From Undaria pinnatifida (lineage: Eukaryota > Sar > Phaeophyceae > Laminariales > Alariaceae), in assembly GCA_012845835.1 (NCBI GenBank), contig JABAKD010000011.1, positions 4,200,697 through 4,264,696 of the forward strand: a DNA stretch of 64,000 nucleotides, written 5' to 3'. The position numbers and the translations under genes were made by a program. Below the pieces are notes generated by a model. The model did not search any database. It worked only from the letters and a program-made list of their open reading frames with translations, and was not told where the DNA came from. Of this stretch, positions 57,341-64,000 are shown in pieces (positions within the stretch are counted from its first letter, which is position 1; every line of letters begins with the position of its first letter).

Positions 57341-57740
57341 CAGGAAGAAGAATCAGCAGTTAGGAGCAGCAGCGTCCAAACTCAGTCTCCCAGGCAAAGC
57401 CACGCTCGCACCCTCAAGAAGAAGAATCAGCAGCTCGGGCCAACGGCGTCCATAATTTGTCTCCCAGGCTTCACAACCCTCCGGCCCCTACGCTGGGCCG
57501 CTGCAGCAGCCCCCACCCCCACCGTCGCCGCCGCCACAGCCTCCTATTGCCCAATAAAACCCCCTCCTTAACTTCGCACAAAGCCAAGATCGTATACGAA
57601 GTAACTCTCACGAAGAACAGCAGCGTGGGTCCCTATAATCCAAAATGTTCCTCCCGGGCTCCATGATTCTCCTACCCCGACGCCGGGTCGGCGCGGCAGC
57701 CCCCGCCCCCTCCGCCGCCGCCGCCGTCACCACCTCCTGT
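57341..57740 (-). repeat. Three degenerate copies of the J-domain gene's C-terminal tail
   Basis: Downstream of the real end, the tail codons recur. At about 57,612-57,735: RRGRRIMEPGRNILDYRDPR, then a stop a few codons on. At about 57,418-57,545: AAQRRGRRVVKPGRQIMDAV, then GPSC and stop. At about 57,341-57,395: PGRLSLDAAAPNC and stop. The real gene ends QRRGRRVVDPGRRIFDAG, GPSC and stop. All three copies keep the reading frame. Confidence 0.75.
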
Positions 57741-57806
57741 TTTCCAACATAACCTCTTCCTTAAGTTCATACAAAGTCATGTGGTCGTAAATACCCTTTC
57801 GAAAAA

Positions 57807-59025
57807 TTAGCAGCTCGGGCCACCGGCATCAAAAATCCGCCTCCCAGGGTCCACAACCCTCCGACCCCTACGCTGGGCCGCCGCCGCAGCCGCCGCAGCC
57901 GCCACCGCCTCCTGCTGCGCCCGCTCCTCCGCCTGCGCCCTTGCTCTTGCCCTTTCCCTTGCCGCATTCGCTTGGGGGTTACCCGTCGTAGCCTCAGTCC
58001 GAGAAGAGCGACCCGAAGCCGCGGCCGTTTGCTCCTCGACGAAGCTGTCCCAGGACGACGTGAGTCGCTGGAAGCGGCGTTCGAGGAGCTTGACGCGGAA
58101 TTCGTTGTCGCCAGCCATATCCGGGTGGCAGCGCTTGACCTCCACTCGATACGCTGCGCGAAGCTGCGCGGGGGAGGGCCGGAGCGTGAGAGGGAGGGAG
58201 TGCGCAAACACTTGAGCGCGGGAGGGCGGGTAAATATTCGTTTGGCGTGATTTGCGACCCTGGGTCCTGGTTCTACTGCTTGTTGATAGCTCCGCTCTCC
58301 TCTACTGTTCTGCCGTGATGCGCGTACGTGCGTGAGCTTGCGCGTGTGAGCGTGTGAGCAGTAAGCGTGAGAACGTGCGTGTCCGCGTGTGTGAATTAAC
58401 CCTTTGCTGTACGCCGTATACGTGATGCAAAGAGCATCCGTCCGAACTACGGGTTGTTTGTCTCTGAAGCGTAGGTGTAATTCTGAAGGCGATTCCTTTT
58501 GCTTTTCCGTGATCACGGGGCTAAAGGTATACAATGAGCTAATCCGAGAACACACAAAAATGCACTCCTCACCTCGTCAAACGTCGCGGTCGCGGGCAGG
58601 CCCAGCTGCGTCGCCAGCTCCACCTTAACCGCGGTGTTGCTAACGCTAGCACCGCCCGCGCTCCGCCTAGCCCTCTCCACCTCCGCCCGGGTTCGCGCCA
58701 ACGACTCCTTCTCTCGAAATCTGAACAGATCGCTAGCGTTTTTCTCGGCCTCGGAACCTCGTGTGCGCTGCGCCTCTAGCTGTTCGTCGAACGCCGGTCG
58801 CGCTCGGGAGGTCAGCCGTTTCTCGGGGCCCGGTCGAGACTGGGGGGCTCTTTGCGCAGCCGAGGGACCGCCAGGTTGGCCGCTCAGACCCTTGTAACAA
58901 GACGCGTTGGTGTCTGGGTCGTTTAAGCTTCGGGTGCATTGGTGTACGTGCGCAGTAGTTGGGGAAGGCGGGGAGGAGGCGGTTTTGTGAGACCGGTGGC
59001 AGAGGCAGGGGTGTAAGAAACGCAT
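57807..59025 (-). CDS. J-domain (DnaJ-like) protein, two exons
   Basis: Exons 58573..59025 (151 codons from ATG) and 57807..58163 (118 codons plus stop) join in phase to 269 residues. The J domain is split by the intron: LATQLGLPATATFDE, then LRAAYRVEVKRCHPDMAGD with the HPD tripeptide that activates Hsp70. FRVKLLERRFQRLTSSWDSF completes helices III-IV. An Arg/Ala/Glu-rich region follows, and a tail RRGRRVVDPGRRIFDAGGPS. The J domain is central to C-terminal, with about 135 mostly disordered, Arg-rich residues before it (possible organelle targeting). No Gly/Phe or zinc region, so this is a type III J protein. The acceptor follows a C-rich tract. An extra 5' exon is possible. Confidence 0.8.
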
Positions 59026-59878
59026 TATTCGAGTAGTCGTGGAGGAAACGTGACACAGTATTTCCAATCGTGGCTGCTACTTCTGCTGCTGCTGCTGCTG
59101 CTGTTGAAGCCTTGGTTCTAGAGCTGCGGCAGTACGAAACGTGCAATCTTATACATAGTGCGAAATGTGCGGTAAGATGGCTGCCCCCCACGACAAGCAA
59201 GGCTCGAGCTGCGATCAAATCGCACGCTGTTTAGACCCCCCCAACTGCTGTGGCTTGGGATTAACTCGCACTTTTGCATGAGTACCACCTCAGAGCTATG
59301 CGCTCAGTCGTACAAGTACTACTACTTTTACAAAGAGCATGGGTATCGCTGTTACGCTCAGCAGCGGGGCAAACCAAAGGGTGTACCGGTCTACTCTGTA
59401 TCCGGTAGTCGATTATTACACCACGCGCGCCGATACACACCAATCCATGCACAAATGAAGTCAACCCCCGGACAGCATCAGCAGCACGACTTGGGACAAC
59501 GGTCGGGCGGCCGAAACCACGTACTATTACCAAAGCGTGTATAGCGCGTTCGCTGCTGCTGTGCCGTCGTAGGTCTGTCTGCGGCTTCACCACGAATTCC
59601 ATAAACATGAACACCGCGTTTTTAAGTAGCAAGACTTACGTAGCGACTATTTGTTGGGACCTGATGCTGTACTCAGAAAACCATGTTACAAGTGGCGCAA
59701 CATCATAGCAGCACTACCTGGAGCCATCGCTCTCGAACAAAGTCTTCGAATCCCAACCGGAGATATGGCGGCGCTTTTATCGCGGGCGATCGATGGTATT
59801 ATACAACCTTCAGTTATTAGTTGACTTCATGTCGGCGACTGATGTTGTGCCACTTTCATCAAGAAACGAGCCACGTCA

Positions 59879-60778
59879 TCACCGCCGCCACTTCTTGACC
59901 CTCCCCCACCACCCCCACCACACCTCTAGCTCGTGACCCCCACACCTTTTGAACTCAAAGACGGAGTGCTTGCTCCACATGTCGTCTTCCTCCGGCGGTC
60001 CCCGCTTCGACACGGGGATCGAGCTCCCGTAAAACGCCTCCTCTCGACTACTCGGCCTTGGCCTCGCACGGCTTTCTTGTTCCTCTTCTTGGTCGTTTTC
60101 GTCGTGAGGATGCTGCTGAGTTTCGCCTTCGTCACCGCGAGCCGCCGCCAGCCGTGAGCTCTGCCTCTGCCTCTGCCGGCGAATGGCAGCACTGTTCAAG
60201 TCGCCACCGCCTATGCCTGAGGACCAACGGTGAGAGTAGTGGTCGCCACCGCCGCTGCCGCCTAAGCCGACACCCCCTGCTGAGCACGAACGGTGTGCAG
60301 TGCAGCCGTCGCTGCTGCTGCCGCTGTCAAGACAGGTACCTTCCCGAAACGAAGAATGGCCGCCGATGCGCCAGCTGGACGGTGATGGCGACGCCGGAGA
60401 GTTGGACACCCTTGATATGTTCGGGCGTTGGACGGAATAGTCTCCTCGCCGGGTACGGCAGTAGAGGATGGTGGAGTGCGAGCGTCTTCGGCGGCAATGG
60501 TTGCGATCATCGTCGTCGCTCTGTTCCTCTTCCTCATGCTGCTGATGGTGCTGACCGTGAAACAAGGAGGTGGATGCAGCGAGTATAGGTGGGGTAAACC
60601 TTGGACAGATGCAGCCGGTGGCGGTTGAAAAAAGTGGTGCTGTGGAGCTTCGTAGAGGTGCGGCTGCTGCCTTCAGTAGGATTGCCGTTGGCATGCCCGC
60701 GAAGGCTGGCGTGCTGGAGGAGATGCCGCGGGAGCCAGCGTCAAGGTATGAAACCATCGCAAGCCCTGATGCTAACAT
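59879..60778 (-). CDS. Candidate intronless ORF, strand uncertain
   Basis: 299 codons from ATG to stop without a break, rich in Ser, Arg, Asp and Glu (HQQHEEEEQSDDDDRNH; HDENDQEEEQESRARPRPSS) and ending with PPEEDDMWSKHSVFEFKRCG and a Trp-rich tail. No family recognised. The opposite strand has, in three different frames, a membrane-like segment (MVAIIVVALFLFLMLLMVL, about 60,498-60,555) and a hydrophilic stretch (VEKSGAVELRRGAAAAFSRI, then DANMLHKIAHQVQHSRQELR). Third-base bias in the membrane-like part favours the plus strand locally. Either reading could be real. Confidence 0.35.
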   Translation of the reverse strand: MLASGLAMVSYLDAGSRGISSSTPAFAGMPTAILLKAAAAPLRSSTAPLFSTATGCICPRFTPPILAASTSLFHGQHHQQHEEEEQSDDDDRNHCRRRRSHSTILYCRTRRGDYSVQRPNISRVSNSPASPSPSSWRIGGHSSFREGTCLDSGSSSDGCTAHRSCSAGGVGLGGSGGGDHYSHRWSSGIGGGDLNSAAIRRQRQRQSSRLAAARGDEGETQQHPHDENDQEEEQESRARPRPSSREEAFYGSSIPVSKRGPPEEDDMWSKHSVFEFKRCGGHELEVWWGWWGRVKKWRR

Positions 60779-61146
60779 GTTGCACAAGATTGCACACCAG
60801 GTCCAACACTCGAGGCAAGAACTGCGGAACTCTTTCCCAAAATATATATTTTAAGCAGGCAGCGTACAAGCCAGGTGCAGGCGACAAGCGATATCTACCC
60901 GGTCGGTTGGCTTCGGGGCTCACAGTCGACTCCTCTGCGCAGGGGTATCCTCGATAAAGTGGGCAAAGTAACGCGAGGTTTCAAAGCTCATCCGTCTTCA
61001 GGGAGTTACAACGATAAAAAGGCGTTTTTTTGAAAGTTCCTCATCCGGTAACCCGAGCGCCGAGCGTGCGCTCTTGGCATCGCAGCATCCACTCCCAAAG
61101 ACCGGCGTCGGTGTTGCGTTGCAGCAGCGGTGGATCAATCGTTACA

Positions 61147-62387
61147 ATGACGAAGAAGCAATACCGCCGTCGCAGGCGCTCCGACTCGTCCGAGTCGGAT
61201 AATGGCCGAGAGGAGGGCGAGATGGAAGAATCATCACGGTCCCCACCAAACAAGCTACCGAGGCACGAGGGAGACGACAGAAACCGCAAGAATGGCACCC
61301 GGAGCACGCGAGCAGCCGCAGCAGCCGATGCCGACAAGTCAAGGGAGAGAGACAGGGACCAGGATGACGCCAATCGTCGACACCGGGATGGCAGGGCTCC
61401 CCGAGCCGTTGCGCCAGAGAGAACGCAAGCAGCAGGGAGGGACGGTGGCGGTGGTGGTATCAGCTACGGCAGCTTGGCTGTGGGGGGAGGCAGAATGTCT
61501 GAGCGAGAGAGAGAAAGAGAAAGGGAAAGGGAAAGGGAAAGGGAAAGGGAAAGGGATGCAAGGGGCGGCAAAGGGAGGGATACTGCCAGGCGCTCTGCAG
61601 TAGTGTCGGCGGCGGGAGATGAGTATAGGTATGATCCTCGGTCAGGTCGAAGGGTGTTGGTGCCCTCCCGGAGCCGGGGGTATCTGGAGGACGCGGTACA
61701 GACCAAAAATGTAAGAGACAGAGAGAGGGAGCGGGAGAGGGACAGAGACGGCACCAGAGACAGAGACAGAACTGGCAGAGAGAGGGGGGGCACGAGAGAC
61801 AGAGACTATAATGGCGGAGAGAGGGACAGGGACAGGGACCGAGAGAGTGCGAGAGACAGGGGGGGGGGCACCAGAGACAGAGACAGAGAGAGGGAGAGGG
61901 AGAGGGAGAGCATCAGAGACAGGGACAGAGAAAGAGATAGGACAAGAGACAACAGGGAGAGCAATAAGGACAGGGAAAGAGGCGATAGCCGTCGTGGCCG
62001 TGACCGCGACCGTGACGGCAGAGACGGGTCAAGCGACGACATGGCCCAGGACGCGGCTGGGGAGAAGAGTAAGAGTTCCAAGAAGAGCAAAACCGGCATC
62101 TTCGACTACATCGCTGCCGGAACCGCCATCATCACCACCAACGACAACGGCAGCGCCAACGCCAATAGCCCTGGGGGGACTGGCGCTGGTGTTGACACGG
62201 CGGCAGCAGATGTGAGGTCCGGGTCGACGCCAACGCGAGGGATGCGGCCTAACAGCTCGGCGCTCTCGAACATCCTTCGCAGCGACCGGCGCACCAATAC
62301 CCGCTTGGATCGCGAGCAATTCGACGGAGCGCAGTCTCGCTTGAGGAAGCTGGCGCCCGAGGGGGACGAGGTCAAGGATAATTTCAG
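61147..62387 (+). CDS. RD/RE-repeat-rich protein, first coding exon
   Basis: Starts ATG (MTKKQYRRRRRSDSSESDNG) and runs 413 codons to donor GTGCGT at 62,388, phase 2. It contains long Arg-Glu and Arg-Asp dipeptide arrays (61,498-61,560 and 61,710-62,040), SSKKSKTGIFDYIAAGTAII and NSSALSNILRSDRRTNTRLD, ending DEVKDNF. Such RE/RD/RS arrays are typical of spliceosome-associated and other nuclear RNA-processing proteins; no specific family recognised. The arrays are minisatellite DNA (GAGAGGGACAGA-like), so length may vary between individuals. Following exons were not found with confidence. Confidence 0.65.
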
Positions 62388-64000
62388 GTGCGTAGGTGGA
62401 GCGATAAGACAATCGAGTATGTACCGTACCTATGTTGTTATTTTTCAACTATTAACATCTCTTGGGATTTTTTTTCAACTATTTCTTTCTTGTTCCCCAT
62501 GTCTTTCCGTGTCTAATGCCGATATGATAGTAGTCGTGTATATCCACGGGCTGGATCAGTGGTGTTCAAAACCAGGCCATCCTCTTCGTCTGTTTATTAC
62601 GCGAGCGAATCGAATCTCTTCACGAGCGAAATCGAGTTACTATTAATACCTTGTGGAGGTGCAATAGGCTCGTTTCCAGCCTCGTGTGCCCGTCTCTTGT
62701 CTCGTGTCCCGTCCGATGACCGGAACCTCCCAAAAAGAACAAACCGAGGAACGGTCGAGTTCTTTTTTCAGACACACCTTCTCTGCTTCCCAGTAATGCA
62801 CACAACGCACAGAGTTGACAGTTACACATATCCAGTCCACCAGCGCGGGTCCCTACTAATAGCGAAAAGCTACAGTTTCTTTTCATTAGTGTGCGGCCTG
62901 CGGCTGTTTGGCGGAACTGTTATTCTTGAAATACGGTTCCATCAAAAAAAGGCTTGGCCAGGGTTCGTGAGCACACGTTTGGGCATTGGACTGGAACAAG
63001 AAGCGCCAGGAAAAGCTTCTGGGCACAACAACTAAGCGCGCATGGCAAACGAAGAGAACGTCGCGCGTAAGGGGAAAACACGGGCTAAACACAAAAACGG
63101 TGCCCCCTTCCAACAGGTATGTAAACGTTTGGCTCAATGCATGGGCATTCCATCGAGGTGTTTTAGTGTTTTGCAATTTTGTCATGAGGGGTGTGGTACG
63201 CCCTCGTCGTCCCCACGATGTCGTCCCCACGATGCTGATTAACGTTACAACTGCGCCCTCGTGTCGGAGACAAGCAGTTGAACGTTTGGAGTTAGAGCGG
63301 TTAGACTTGGATCATTTTTGCAGTTGTAGTATCGGGATCAAAGCTGCGAGTACCATCGCTGTATAAACGTATGGCCTAAAGCATGAGCTTTTCGTCGTGG
63401 TTTTCCATGGTTTGGAGGCTTCTGTATTGAGTGATGATGCGCCCCTCGCGTTTTCCCGCGACTGTTGATGAGTCCTTTTTTGACTGCGCCCTCGTGTCGG
63501 GAACCAGTACCTGGTAGTTTAGTGCTTGGGAGTTGGAGTCAAATCATGTTTTGCATTTTTACGGCAGGGTCAAAGTTACGAGTACCACTGCTCTTGTATT
63601 CATGTTCGACGGTGCAGCAAGGGCGGAACTGCGTTAAGTCTTTTGGAAGAGATTGCGACAATAAAAAGTGTAAGTTTAGCGTTATCAAACTCCCACAAGT
63701 ATTGTGAGCGCGCAGCAGCATATGTGAGTAGAGATATGCTGCGCCCGTATCGCACGACCCCGTGCTTATGCATTTCTTGCATTAAATATATCATCCCCCA
63801 ACCAAATAGTCGCTGATGCTGTAATCGTCATGTGTCATTGTCATGTGCTCCCTCTGAAGTACCGAAATAAGAAATATACTGAACCCTCGCAAAACCCGCA
63901 AACGCTCACGCCTTACCTCGCAATTGCGTCGACATCTGCACGCGGAGCTCTGCTACGATTGCTGTGTCGAAACCAGTCGATGTGCTTTATTGGTTGTGGT
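62388..64000 (+). other. Likely intron and downstream sequence of the RD/RE gene; one possible exon
   Basis: A possible exon 63042..63116 reads MANEENVARKGKTRAKHKNG then APFQQ, with a strong donor (CAACAG then GTATGT). It has no proven link to the preceding exon. A roughly 220-bp segment is loosely repeated: 63,240-63,345 and 63,480-63,590 share ACTGCGCCCTCGTGTCGG, GGAGTT, CATTTTTGCA and GGGTCAAAGTTACGAGTACC-like sequence. Confidence 0.3.

Noticed and set aside
57767..58555. 262-codon minus-strand open frame
   Set aside because: It is a different frame across the J-domain exons; the HPD motif and splice phase fix the other frame.
1..64000. CRISPR arrays, bacterial operons, prophage
   Set aside because: Spliceosomal introns, eukaryotic gene families and retroelements show this is eukaryotic nuclear DNA; tandem repeats present are mini- and microsatellites.

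Overview
This window looks like nuclear DNA of a photosynthetic stramenopile, most likely a brown alga close to Ectocarpus; no database search was possible. The reasons are: genes split into many short exons with GT-AG introns that are long and full of repeats; short TTAGGG runs; a nuclear-type tRNA-Asp gene; a carotenoid-cleaving oxygenase of the plastid/cyanobacterial type; and a dispersed repeat that I recall as common in Ectocarpus gene models. Most of the listed open frames are shadows. The genes below were rebuilt by hand from splice sites, reading phase and family motifs.

Layout. 0-2.1 kb: last two exons of a type II / Prx5-like peroxiredoxin (+). 2.1-9.6 kb: repeat-rich DNA with a tRNA-Asp(GTC) gene (-) and a dispersed element whose G tracts have expanded. 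9.6-15.2 kb: a decayed non-LTR retroelement with a Zn-finger ORF1 region, a YLDD reverse transcriptase and a C-terminal PD-(D/E)XK-like nuclease. 15.2-20.3 kb: no gene recognised. 20.3-33.6 kb: a carotenoid oxygenase gene (-) of at least 13 exons, all consistent in phase, with all four iron-binding histidines; its 5' exon was not found. Its introns hold microsatellites, a small inverted-repeat element, a five-copy tandem array of one exon and a decayed copy of another exon. 33.6-43.7 kb: repeats, a 776-bp terminal-inverted-repeat element and a Ty3/gypsy RT fragment. 43.8-45.3 kb: a tandem pair of OTU-domain ORFs. 45.9-48.0 kb: cysteine-rich exons (+). 48.3-49.2 kb: a secreted or plastid-targeted protein (-), head to head with a two-exon CCCH zinc-finger gene (+, 49.4-51.4 kb). 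53.5-54.1 kb: a terminal exon with an NLS-like patch (+). 57.3-59.0 kb: a J-domain gene (-) followed by three degenerate copies of its C-terminal tail. 59.9-60.8 kb: a strand-ambiguous ORF. 61.1-62.4 kb: the first exon of an RD/RE-repeat protein (+).

The genes do not form a pathway. Themes worth noting are small-scale tandem duplication of exons inside genes, and a consistent placement of C-rich tracts on the coding strand a short way upstream of 3' splice sites in most introns I could resolve, on both strands.
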